This document shows positions 1 through 12,900 of a stretch of 64,000 bases of DNA, in pieces. Where the stretch lies: the NCBI RefSeq assembly GCF_029931775.1, contig NC_079324.1, positions 61,387,268-61,451,267 of the forward strand. Reading direction: 5' to 3'. The notes beneath the pieces were generated by a model. The model had not been told where the DNA came from. It saw only the letters and a program-made list of their open reading frames with translations, and did no database searches. Source of the DNA: Euleptes europaea. Its lineage: Eukaryota > Chordata > Lepidosauria > Squamata > Sphaerodactylidae. Position numbers and translations under genes: made by a program. Numbering within the stretch: position 1 is the stretch's first letter; the number at the start of each line of letters is the position of its first letter.

Positions 1-128
1 GCCAGATTTCCCCACCTCCCTCTGTATATTTCTCTCTCTTTAAGTGACTCTCAGCTCCTTTCAGCATCCCACACCTCTTGGAGCACAGTCAGCCCTCAGT
101 AGGCCGCTTTGGATTTATTTTGACCAGC

Positions 129-335
129 TTAGTTGGGTTGCCGATCTTCTGGTATTACAGCCGATCCCCAGGCGACAGAGATCAGGTCCTCTGGAGAAAA
201 CGGCTGCTGTGGAGGGTGGGCTGTATGGCATTATACCCTGCTGAGGTCCCTTCTCTCCCCACAGCTTGCTCTCCCCGGCCCCACCTCCAAATCTCCAGGA
301 ATTTCCCAACCTGAGTTGGCAACCCTGTTACAAGG
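129..335 (+). mobile_element. Short hAT-like non-autonomous element
   Basis: About 205 bp starting GGGTTGCCGATC and ending GAGTTGGCAACCCT, with the shared core (GATCCCCAGGCGACAGAGAT, GGAGAAAACGGC). The ends are inverted repeats of the GGGTTGCCAAC type. It is one of the most diverged members of a family repeated through the window. Confidence 0.6.
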
Positions 336-387
336 CCATGTTTTTCTGACTGCCGGAGGAAATCCCTGTGCATACAAAATCCTCTGC

Positions 388-705
388 AGGAGAACATAAG
401 AACGTAAAGGCCATGCTGGATCAGACCAAAGTCCATCAAGTCCAGCAGTCTGTTCACACAGTGGCCAACCAGGTGCCTCTAGGAAGCCCACAAACAAGGC
501 GACTGCAGCAGCACCATCCTGCCTGTGTTTCACAGCACCTAATATATTCGGCATGCTCCTCTGATCCTGGAGATAATATGTATGCATCATGACTGGTATC
601 CATTTTGACTAGTAGCCATGACTACCCCTCTTCTCCACAAACATGTCCACTCCCCTCTTAAAGCCTTAAAGGCCTGGTGTTGCTGCTTCTGACTGGCACT
701 TGACC
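388..705 (-). mobile_element. CR1-clade LINE, 3' end
   Basis: Reverse complement of the tail seen at 10290, 53545 and 59290: ends in CTTATGTTCTTATG-like sequence and includes GGCCAACCAGGTGCCTCTAG. It is non-coding 3' sequence of a 5'-truncated LINE, just upstream of the first CFAP251 exon. Confidence 0.75.
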
Positions 706-754
706 GTTAGATATCACAACGTGCTGTGTTCTTTTGTTTTATGTTCTTCTCCAG

Positions 755-972
755 ACATTCAACAAGGTTGTGGGACTCTTTAGCCAATCCCTTTTCCACT
801 TTAGCACTGAACAAGCTGTCACAGGAACACTGGAAGGGAAACTGGTAGTTTGGGATGCCATAAACCCATCCTCCAAGTCTGCTGTCTCATACGTCAAGCC
901 CTACAACATGAAAGCCATCAAACTTGTGCACCTGCAGAAAGACGGGATCACGGCTCTGGCTGTCATAGACAA
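755..972 (+). CDS. CFAP251: CFAP251 exon (first in window)
   Basis: The acceptor is a pyrimidine tract ending CCAG at 754 and the donor is GTAAGA at 973. The first base opens a codon and the last two bases (AA) form a split Lys codon with the next exon. It encodes WD-repeat sequence containing [17 protein letters not shown] and [14 protein letters not shown]. Confidence 0.93.
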
Positions 973-3900
973 GTAAGATGTTGGTCCTACCGAACCATCC
1001 CTTTTCCCACTTCTGGATTCCTTGGGGTTAAGGAGCGGGTAGTTTCCTGCCCTGGAAGGGTAACTTGGAGGCCTGCTTCTACACCTGGGCTTAATCCTAA
1101 TCTAGAGTCCCACTTTGTGTGGAATAAATGAACTCCAAGTCACCAGGGCATTTGCGTTCAGACGTCTTGGTGTATGGGCGCTTGATCCAACCTGTATGTT
1201 TTGCATCAGGCTTTGTACCTGAAAAGAGGTGAGACAAATGAAGGGTGGGCATGAGCATGTTGGGTTGTGGCTCCCACCTGGTGGAATGGTCTGCCTGAGC
1301 TAGGAAGGCTTCCATGCCTTTTTCATGATGCAGAATGAGTAAAATAAAATTGTCTGGGAGGACATTTTTTATAAGTCTAATAGGGTTGTAGTTTATTGTA
1401 TGTGTTGTCTTGATTTTACTGCGTTGTCTTATAACTCTTATAAACAATTGGATCACAGTGTGTCTTAAACCCTTATTGCCTTGTTTTCTAATTTTGTTAT
1501 CCGCTTTGAGACTCAGCAAGAAATGCGGTTTGTAAAATAAGCAAGTGAACAAGTAATTAATTAAATGAAACAAGCTGAATTTTTGCCAATCAGACTTCAG
1601 CTGCAACTTGTCATGACATCTCAATATGGCAGGAGAGAGAGTGACCAGCTTTAAGGTCACCTGGGGATTTTGAGGATGAAATGACACGTTCCACGCAAGA
1701 GATGTGACTGAATACCTTAATGCAGGGGTCCCCAATGTGGTGCCCACAGATATGTGTCATGTTCAGTTTTGACTGGGAATCCAGCCTGTGGGAAAAGGAT
1801 TCAGTCACGTCTCCCTCTGTGCTGCTGCTCTGATTACATTTGGTGAGATCACTCCCCCTCACTCTTTTAGGATATTTTGGTTGGTCCCCATAAAAGGTAC
1901 TACGTGATTTTCATTTTTGGAATTTTTCTGTGAGCCGGTACGGCTACCTGTATTCTCCCAATCCTCCCCTCTCCCATGGTGTCATTAAAGCAAAAATAAG
2001 AACCACAGGGAGTCATGCTAGGGTCTCCCATGTCAGCCCCATCAATCATGCTGTCGCCTTGCAAATGTTGAGATAATTTCTCCCCATTTAAACCAGCAGA
2101 GGGCACCACTGTACGGATTAAGGGAGCACCGCTATCTGATGGCTTGCATCCCGTAACAAGGTTAATCTTGCATTGCAGCAGGCCCATGCTGCATTTTCAA
2201 TGTAAAGTTGGGGCAACACTGCTGGTGATGGTATCGCAGCGGGGTGCCCCAGTGTTGCACTGCTCTTGTGCAAATCCTGTGTCACAGAACTGGGCCCCCA
2301 CCTCCAGGGCCAGGAAAATAGCCACTGAATGTGCTTCTCATAGAGATTATAGTACAAATTTAGCTTGGAAGTACTATAAGACCCTCTACCCTGGGAATTG
2401 TGTGTGTGTGTGTGTTTAAAGGGATGGGATTTCCTTGGCCAAGATCCCTACCTTGCATGGTTCAGTGATGGAGCCCCTGTCCTATATGGATTCTCTGGTT
2501 AGTCCAAAGTTATGTAGAATCTTTATGCGTTCAAGATTTAATTGCCCCTTTTCAATGGTTTTGCTGAGCCGTATGCTAAAGATCCCTTTTTCAGACTGGC
2601 TGTGTCCCTGCCCTCTTCAGTCAGTGGACTCCTTGGTACATATCCTTTTGCACTGTCCTTACGTATATCAACTCAGGCTAAAATGGATTATACCATGTTT
2701 TAACAAATGGACAACATCTTCTCGAGCAACTTTGGAGTAAAAGGTTCAGTTCCTCTTACTTAGAGGACTCTGAACCCTCAGCGTACTTATTTTATTGCTC
2801 GTTTTATGGAGGCTGCAGAGGAGAGACGAAGGGAGGTGTTTTTAGAGATGGGTCTTATTTAAGTTTTATGGTTTTATTGTTCAAGACCTCGGCCTAAGAA
2901 GGGGGGGGAGAAAAGATGGAGCCCCTGCTTTGTGACTGCAGGTGCTGGAAAACCCTCTGCCTGAGGCCCTGGAGAGCTGTTGCTGGACAGAGTAGACAAT
3001 ACTGAGCTGGATGGACCAGTCATGTGACTCAGTAAGGCGGCTTTTTACATTTGTAAGACCAAAATTTTGTTCTGATGTGGAGACGTGTGTAGCATGCCCT
3101 TTCCAGAGGAAGCCTCCTGCAAGGGCTACTCGCTCTAGTGTCAGAGAGAGACAGAGAGGGCAGGAACATCCTGAAGAATCTGCATCAACCTTAATATATA
3201 CTGAGGAGTTATTTAGCTATTTTTCTGATCTGTTTGATGAAGAGCTCTGTTGGAGCCAAAGGCTTGCAAACACTTTCCATGGTGAAATTTGGCCCAATGC
3301 TAACATTGTGTTACTTGGTATTAGTATTCTTTGGGCCCAGCGTTGTACTAGATCTCCACAAGAGCTTGTTCTTCTTTTCCAGAAAGATTGTAACGTGTGA
3401 CGTCAAAGGCCACATCAAATTCTACGATGGATCCCTTCAGCTTCTGCATTGGTACAGCCAGTTTAAACTGGGGCCCATTCAGTCCATTTCCTTCTCCAAG
3501 AAACCAGTGTGTCCTTTGAATGCCTCCCAGTTCCCCAGTTCTTCCACCTTAACAGGCCAGCCATTAATTGTCAGGTGAGAATTGATGAAAACACCAGTAT
3601 TGCGGGTAACTCTTGCCTTTCCAAAAATAGTTTTCAAAATGCAAAGGTGTATTTTTGACAGGTATTTGGCACACCTAATACTGGCTGGGTACCCAAAGGT
3701 TGGGAGGAGAAAGGGTAGGTAAAATAATGTTATGTAGAAATATATTTATTGTAAGGTGTTTATATCAGGGTAAAAACCATTAAAAATTATAAAACAAAGC
3801 ACAATAGCAACTATTAAGGTCGATAAACCTAAACCACACACCATATGCATTTCGGCCAACTGGCCTTCATCAGTGGTCAGATAAAACCCCATATAATGCA

Positions 3901-6900
3901 CACACAAACAATATACAAATGTATCACAACATATAAACAGAATTATAAAAGCCCAGGTATGTGTGTAGGGGTGTATATCAATTTTTAAATTTGAAAGCCC
4001 GCTAAGGTGGAATACCTGCTAGTTGTTCTACGTTGGGCTATATTAGTCTCCCATACACAGTGTGCATGCTGGTATCAACCTGATAAATTGGTTCATATAA
4101 GATCCCCCTATAAGATCTCCAGGTAGGGTTGCCAACCTCCAGGTGGTGGCTGGAGATCTCCCACTATTACAACTGATCTCCAGCCGATAGCAATCAGTTC
4201 ACCTGGAGAAAAATGGCCGCTTTGGCAATTGGCCTCTATGGCATTGAAGTCCTGCCCTTTTCCAAACTCCGCCCTCCTCAGGCTCCACCCCCAAATCTCC
4301 AGGTATTTCCCAACCTGGAGCTGGCAACCCTATCTCCAGGTATGGGTTGAACCAGATGAGACTTTTTAGAAAACGCATTTATCATGCTTGCAGAGGCCCA
4401 GTTCTGCACGGAACCATGACTATTCTGATTCCTCCCCACGGTGCAGGAACTTTATCCTCTCTACATCCGACGGGGTGGTGGTCCACGTCATGACAGAGGG
4501 GATGAAAGTGACCAAGTGCTTAGAGGAGCCCAATGGTGCAGTCCACGCCATCGCCTGCCACCCGACCAAGCCTCTCCTGGCCAAGGGGAGTATCTGCGGA
4601 CTCCTGAAAGTGTGGGACTACAAGATCGATAAGTACCTCGTTAGCCGGATCTTTAAGGGACAGAGTATCCGGAGCATCTGCTACAACCACGATGGTATGG
4701 ACTCGTACTGCTCCTCACTGTGGGGAGTTCAGGGGGTTCTTCTGCAACAACTGGAGCAAAGAGAGCACTGGGGTTGACTGGCTCCATTGCAGTAGCCATG
4801 TGCAGGTCCAGCAGACATAATTTGGGGGCAGCAGCAAACACATAGAATCAGAGTTGGAAGGGACCACCAGGGTCATCTAGTCCAACCCCCTGCGTAATGC
4901 AGGAAATTCACAACTACCTCCCCCTCACACCCCCAGTGACCCCCACTCCATGCCCAGAAGATGGCCAAGATGCCCCCCTCTCATGAATTGCCTAAGGTAA
5001 CAGAATCAGCATTGCTGACAGATGGCCATCTAGCCACCGCTTAAAAAACCCCAGGGAAGGAGCTCTCGCCACCTCCCAAGGAAGCCTGTTCCACTGAGGA
5101 ACCGCTCTAACTGTTAGAAAGTTCTTCCTAATGTCTAGACAGAAAGTGTTTTGATTTAATTTCAACCCATTGGTTCTGGTCCGACCTTCTGGGGCAACAG
5201 AAAACAATTTGGCACAATCCTCTCTATGACAGCCCTTCAAGTACTTGAAGATGGTTGTTGTCATATCACCTCTGAAGTCTTCTCCTCTCCAGGCTAAACA
5301 TACCCAGCTCCTTCAACCTTTCCTCATAGGACTTGGTCTCCAGACCCCTCACCATCTTTGTTGCCCTCCTCTGGACACGTTCCAGCTTGTCTATATCCTT
5401 CTTAAATTGCAGTGCCCAAAACTGAACACAATACCCTAGGTGAGGTCTAACGAGCAGAGTAAAGCAATACCATCACTTCACGTGATCTGGACACTATACT
5501 TCTGTTGATGCAGGCCAAGACCGCATTTGCCTTTTTAGCTACTGCATCACACTGCTGACTCGTGTTCATAAGAGGCATGGGTTCCAAAGCAGCATAATTC
5601 TAGAAAAGACCCCCCCCCCTTCAGTCATTTTGTTTGTTCCAGCTTCTACACATGGCATGATGAAAACTTGCAAAGAAGGGAGGCTTGAAAAACTACTATC
5701 GTCCTATGTGCGTTTTAGGATCCTTGCTGGCCGTTGGGTTTACCGATGGAACTGTTTATATCCTGGATTCAATATCCTTGGAAGACGACACTCTGGAACC
5801 TTACAGATACTCAAAAGGCCAAGTCATTCATATGTGCTTCTCCCATGATTCCCAGTACCTTGCAACTGCAGTAAGTGGCTGTTTTTTGTGGCTGTTGTTT
5901 TTCTGTCCCTTCCATTCTACGTAAATCACTGCTCTTTGTTGCTGCAGGACAGTGGGTATTGTGTAGTGGTGGAAAGCGACGCGAGGTTACAGCTGAGTTA
6001 TGGCAATCCTGTAGGTTTCTAGAATCATAGAATCATAGAGCTGGAAGTGGCCACGCAGGCCGTCTAGTCCAACCTCCTGCTCAATGCAGGATCAGCCTAG
6101 AGCATCCCTGACAAGTGCTTGTCCAGCCTCTGCTTAAAGACCACCAGTGAAGGGGAGCTCAACGCCTCCCTAGGTAGCTGATTCCTCTGTCAAACAACTC
6201 TTACTGTAAAAAACTGTTTCCAGATATCCAGCCGGTACCTCTCCTCCCGCAATTTAAACCCATTATTCTCAAGGCAAGAGATGAACAGAGGTGAGGCTGA
6301 AGGATGGCAATGTTCAAATCCTATTTTCCCACAGATTTCCTTGCAAGACTCACAAAATTTCCTGCCAGAAATTTTGTAAGTCTTTAAGGTGCCAGTGGAC
6401 TCTTGCTCTTTTCTATTACGAATACCCTGGACTTGTTTGGAAGTAAGGCTCAAATTAATTGACCCCAAGGCCATTTATACTTGGTAATTAGCAATGCATT
6501 CCAGGCTGAATTGCCCCACATATTTTTTTGAGTTTTTCACGGTTAACTATCGTTCGGGAAGCGACTGCGAAGCTGGCGCATACTGCTTCACATTACTTAA
6601 GAGCCCCTTTAATGCGACCTTTTGTGTTTGTTCTGTGGCTGTGGCGGCGAAGAATCCCCTCAAGGAAACATGCAAAATCACAGCTGCACGTTAGCTATGC
6701 AACTGGCAATTGCTGGCTATGCAAACAAGGAGCAGGCGAGTGGTGCGTGTGTGTGGAATTTCTCCTTTTGCGTCAGGACCGTGAATAGTCATTTTAAAGA
6801 TCTCATTTTAAAAAAGAGCTTTAAGCGAGTTTCAAAATTGACCCTGCATAAATGGCCCAAGTTACTTTTATTTTTTTCCCCTTTCAGGATGACAACATGT

Positions 6901-9900
6901 CAGTAGCCCTTTATAAAAAAATAATTGAAGATGAGAAGGAAGTCTGGGGGCGCCTAGCAGCGCTCCACTCCCACTACAAGGCCATCCGCACCATCCTCTT
7001 TGCAGTGCACATAGACAGCGATAAGCCCCGGCTGTTAACTCTGGGAGAAGATCGGCTTTTGGTAGGTCACTTGTCCAAAATGCAAAGGACTGGAGCACTT
7101 ACTGGTTAAAGTAAAGTATGTGGAAGTCAGTCCAGGGGGAACATATGATTCACCATCATGTTTCATGCAGTGGCCAACCAGTTCTCCTGGAGGGCCAACA
7201 AAGAAAGTTTCTAGTAACACCAATGGCTCTTGGCATAAGGAGAGGGAGATTTTTGTGTTGAAGATTGCCAGTTAGAGGTAAATGGGGAGAAATCAACTGG
7301 TCTTTGCTGGTGTTTTGGTGGTTACCAGGCTGGGTCACCCAGCCAAGCTCATCATGACCTGATGAATTCAAAACACAGGAATGATTTGCTTGTGTGAATG
7401 GGCCACTGGGGAGCTAGAGCCACACACAAAACTTTCATATCACCTGTAATGCAGTTTATTTGCAATGGAATCAATTCACACATTCAGCTGGAGTGAAATC
7501 AGGTGAGCTGCGAGCCTGTGTGAAATGGTTCAGTGGTCGGGTTAATGCTGGTCTTTTTGCAGGTGGAATATGACTTGGAAAATAGTGTCACAGATGAACT
7601 GGTGGTTATCCGCAGGGACCGCATTGAGCAGAGCGCGGTCCCCAAATATATCACCCAGTACCCTCCTGTCACGACAGAATATTTTTTCCTGACTGCCAAC
7701 GATCAATACAAAATGAAGCTTTATAATGTGACCACAAAGATGTGCAGGTAACAGGGCAGGCTTGAGCAGCAGGCATTGTTGGGCAGCGGCTGAGGCCCTG
7801 CGGCCTTGGGTTGGAGGTGCCAGCGTGGTGTGGTGGTTAGCAGCGGTGGTGTGGAGCAGTGGAGTCTGATCTGGAGAACCGGGTTTGATTCCCCCACTCC
7901 TCCACATGAGTGGCAGAGGCTAATCTGGTTAACTGGATTTGTTTCCCCACTCCTCCACACAAAGCCAGCTGGGTGACCTTGGGCTAGTCACAGGTCTCTC
8001 AGCCCTAGTTCCCTCACAGGGTGTCTTTTGCTGGGAGGGGAAGGGAAGGGAAGGCGATTGTAAGCCTGTTTGAGTCTCCCTTAAGTGGTAGAGAAAGTTG
8101 GCATATAAAAACCAACTCTTCTTCTTTGCACGAGCAACAATCGCAGCCCAGCTTCTCACTCTCTAGTGGTAGGGTTGCCAGGTCCCTCTTCGCCACCGGT
8201 GGGAGTTTTCTGGGGCGGAGCCTGAGGAGGGCGGAATTTGGGGAGGGGAGGGACTTCAATGCCATAGAGTCCAATGCCCAAAGCGGCCATTTTCTTCAGG
8301 AGGACTGATCTCTGTCGCCTGGAGATCAGTTGTAATAGCGGGAGATCTCCAGCTGCTACCTGGAGGTTGGCCACCCTATCTAGTGCTGTCATTGCCTTGG
8401 TACTGGAGGAACTGGGCCAAACGTGCATCTTGTCCTGCATCCTGTTTTCCCACGGTGGCCAACCAGATGTGCCTGAAAGGCTTAAAACCCCGGGCACGAA
8501 GGCCAAGGCCTCTCCTGGTGTTGCTCCCAGCTTCTCATTTTCTGAGGTATAGAATCATAGAGTTGGAAGGGACCACCAGGGTCATCTAAGTCCAACCCCC
8601 TGCACAATGTAGGAAATTCACAACTATTTCCCCCCCTACACCCCTAGTGACCCCTGCTAAATCAATCAGTCAGTCAGTCAATCAATCAATCGACCTTTAT
8701 CGGCATATTCTTAGAAATATAGCATAGATGGTACACAAGAATCCTCAATCCATACATTTCCCATATAAAAATGATTTAAACTTTGATCCTAGTCTTAACA
8801 ACTTGTGACCGCTACTCCATGCCCTCCATGCCAAGATGCCCTCTCTCTCATGAACTGCCTAAGGTATACTGCCTCTGAACCTGGAAGTTTATTTAGCTAG
8901 TGTGGCTAAGAACCACTGATGGATCTGTCCTCTTCCAGGGGTTTGCCTAATCCCCGTTTAAAGTCATCGAAGCCCTGGCCATCTCTATATCCTAAGACAG
9001 TGTTAATATAGTTCCTCTGCCAGTCTGTTCCTCCCTCTCTCTTTTCAGAAAGACTGTTCTAGGACCTACGTACGGCTCCCCCCTGGAGAAGATTCAAGTC
9101 CTTCCACATGCAGAGGGCTGTGATCCCGAGAAATGGTATCTGGCCTACATCACCACAGACAAGGTAGGTGGTGACCCTCCAAGGTGACATGAGGAGTAAT
9201 TTCTGCCACGTGGCCCAAAGACCGAGAGGAAGGTAGAGTTGCCAACCTCCAGGTACTAGCCTTTGGTGGCTACAGACATCGGGCCGTGAGAAGCTGCAAG
9301 GGAGTCACTCTGCCTGGCCTACTGCCCTCACTAAGCCTCTGAACTAGCCTCAGTTACATCCTTCAGAGATAGGGTTGCCAACTGCCAGGTACTAGCTGGA
9401 GATCTCCTGTTATTACTACTGATCTCCAGCCGCTAGAGATCAGTTGCCCTGGAGAAGGTGGCCGCTTTGGCAATTGGACTCTATGGCATTGAAGTCCCTT
9501 CCCTCCCCAAACCCCTCCCTCCTCAAGCTCCGCCCCAAAAAACCTCCCGACAGTGGCGAAGAGGGACCTGGCAACCCTATTCAGAGAGGCCTTGTGTGAT
9601 TTCTCCTTCGTCTTATCTTCAAGAGGAAACGGGAGCTGAGATTTGCCTTCCAGAGATGAGACCGGCTCGTTGCAGGTTGTGGAGCAGGTTTAGATTAATC
9701 TCTCTGTGGACTGAGACACCCTCCCCATCTTTCTCCCTAGGTCGGGCTGCAGATTTTGCCTATTGATGGGAACCCTCACAAATCCTCCGCCTTCATTTGC
9801 CACCCAGCGGGCGTCTCTGACTTCGTCTGTTCCTGCGACGGCTGCCACATCTTCACATCAGGGGGCGACGACTTCAGCGTAATGAAATGGGACGTTAATT

Positions 9901-12900
9901 TAAAGTAAGTGATGGCAGAGCTTTCTCCGCAATGGTGGCGTGCCAGCTGAGGGCGTCTTGCCAAGCCAAGCCTCGCCTGACACCATCCCGGTCTGCAGAG
10001 AAAGCCAGACCCCGACGGCTCAGGTTCTTGTGGGTGCAGAGCCTCTTTAGTGTGGGGTGATAGCTTGGCTAGCACGCCGGAGTAAAATTATTATGAGAAT
10101 TACATGCAGCCATATAAGGAATGTAATCGTTGCGCCAGAACAAACAGCAGCTGCCCTGGACTGATTATGGGCACAAAGATAGCACAGAGGGAAAGGCTGA
10201 AGCTGCTGCTCCCTGTCAGCCCTGGGCTATGCATCTGAGGGGGGCCACAAAACTCCTTGTCCTTGTGTCCCCACCCCAACCAAAATGGACAGGGGACTAG
10301 AGCAACTGCCCTATGAGGAGCGGTTAGGACGCTTAGGGCTGTTTAGCTTGGAAAGAAGGCGGCTAAGGGGAGACATGATAGAGGTCTATAAAACTATGCA
10401 TGGTGTGGAGAGAGTTTTTCTCCCTCTCTCATAATACTAGAACACAGGGTCATCTGCTGAAGCTGGAGGGTGAGAGACTCAAAACTGATAAAAGGAAGTA
10501 TTTCTTCACACATCGCATACCGTAGTTAAATAATGGAACTCGCTGCCCCAGGATGTGGTGATGGCTGCCAACTTGGAAGGCTTTAAGAGGGGAGTGGACA
10601 TGTTCATGGAGGAGAGAGCTATCCATGGCTACTAGTTAAAGTGGATACTAGTCATGATGCATACTTATTCTCTCCAGTATTAGAGGAGCATGCCCATTAT
10701 ATCAGGTGGTGTGGAACACAGGCAGGATGGTGCTGCTGCAGTCGTCTTGTTTGTGGGCTTCCTAGAGGCACCTGGTTGGCCACTGCATGAACAGACTGCT
10801 GGACTTGATGGACCTTGGTCTGATCCAGCAGGGCTTTTCTTATATTCTTATGCGGTGACTCTGTAACGTGAGGATCAGTCCTGAACATCTTCTCTTTGCT
10901 GGTAGGGAAAATTGCCCAGCCAGTCTTTGAGGACTGAAACCTATATCCTCTGGGCTGGCCTCTTTGGTTCTAATTGTGCGGAAAGGGAAGAGAAAGCTCC
11001 CTTCGAAGTTCTTTTGTTGTCGAACAGAAATTGCACAATGTGCCCTTGTTGTTTTTGCGAAATGCTGGCTGCGGCATTTTGGAGAAGCTGAAATATTTGT
11101 GTTCTGCTGTTAAAAGGAACATACCAGATTTTCTGCATTTCCTAGGAGAGAAGAAATCTTTTGCTGGCTTACTGACGTCTGCGGCCAATAAGGTTGTCAG
11201 AACTGCGTATTTTATGGCGGGGGGGGGGTGTCTGCTCCCCCCCCCCGTAGTGTCCTTGGTGGCTACTTTGTGATGCTTCAGACACTGTTTGAAATGGGCA
11301 CACTCATTCCCTGGGGTTTTCCTAACAAGGCCTGCCACTTGTGGGGTATCGGTGAGGGCGCCAGCTAACTAGCCCCATGCCTCCAGAGGAAAAGAGAGTG
11401 CGGTGGGAGAGTCCTGATTTTGTTAATTCTTTGTCTCTGTCTCTCTCTCATGCACACGCAGACACACACCTTGATTTATGCAGCTTAATCAGTCGGAGGT
11501 CTGGTTTGCACAAGCTTTAAATGAAAGCAGTAGAATATAAACAATCCTTTCTTCATAATTGTTGGCCAGGGTCCAGGCAGCACCGAATGCCTCTGTAATT
11601 TGTTTATGAAGGAAGACTCCTTATGAGCTAATTAGCACTTCACCGTGGCCTCTGCGTCTCCACAATATTTAACATCCAAGACTAACTTAATTATATACAA
11701 AAGCATGTAGTGTTTGGGGAGGGGACAGAATCTCATGTGCCCAGACCTGTGCAGGGCTGGTTTGCCACAGAAGTGGCCGTTGGGGGTCGCACAATGAGGA
11801 GGGCACTGCTGACGCACCACAAGAGTCTGGCTTGCTCCCAGCCATCGCTGGCATGGAAGGGGTCCGGCATCCCCTCCTGGGTCTGCACCGGTGGGGCCAA
11901 AGCTAAGTTCCTGCAGCATTGTCACGTAGAGTTTCCAACCTCCAGGTGGTAGCTGGAGATCTCCCGCTATTAAAACTGATCTCCAGCCAATAGAGATCAG
12001 TTTCCCTGGAGAGAACAGCCGCTTTGGCAATTGGACTCTATGGCATTGAAGTCCCTCCCCTCCCCAAACCCCACCCTCTTCAGGCTCCACCCCCAAAATC
12101 TCCAAGTATTTCCCAACCTGGAGCTGGCAACCCTTTGCAGCAATAGGCTTGGCTTAGATCAGCCCAGTGGTGCTGCGGCCTCAGGAAGGAATGGGTGACT
12201 TTGCTTGAAGCGATAAAATCCCTTTAACTGACCATGCTTCAGTAGTCTTTTGAGGGAGTAGGATAACCCATGTCTTACCATTGGCTAGTGCCACTGTGAC
12301 ATCCTGCATCTCCACTACACATTTAGTTTGGTTTGAAATCCGTTTACACACACAGGCAGATGAACATGCATGAAGCTTGCTTCTGCCAATTCTGACCCTT
12401 GGTCTAGCAAGGTCAGTATTGTCTACTCTGACTGACAGCAGTTCTCCGGGGTCTCCAGCAGAGAATCTTTCACATCTCCTCCTACCTGATCATCATAACT
12501 GGAGGTGCAAACTAGACACTTTATCACTGAGCCTCTACCCCCTCCCTATTCAGCTGCAGCATATTCCCTCAAAAGTACCCTAGGTTGCTCAGGACTCCTT
12601 AGCTGTTTGACAGAAACGCAGTTCCCAAGATCCCTTGAGGCACAACCCCCCCACACACTGTTAATGAGGCTTGAAAGAGTTTAAACCGTGTAGCCTTTCA
12701 GATTGCAGAGATAATTCCCTTTTGAAACCACAGGAGTCCTTTGACGCCTGCTTTCCCTTGATATGCACCGGAGAGCCATTTGGCTGTAATGGACTAGATG
12801 TCTGACCCCTGCCTTGAAGCTCATGGGGTGATCTTGGACCACTTGTGCTCTCTCAGCTTAGCCCTACTTCACAGGGTTGTTTTAAGGACAAAGTAGAGGA

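Noticed and set aside
1097-1747. Minus-strand open frame of 216 codons
   Set aside because: It overlaps a LINE tail and AT-rich intron of CFAP251, shows no recognisable domain, and has no splice or promoter context.
1723-1865. A possible hAT-like element beginning CAGGGGTCCCCAATGTGGTG
   Set aside because: Only the left end looks familiar; I could not find a matching right end or a target duplication.
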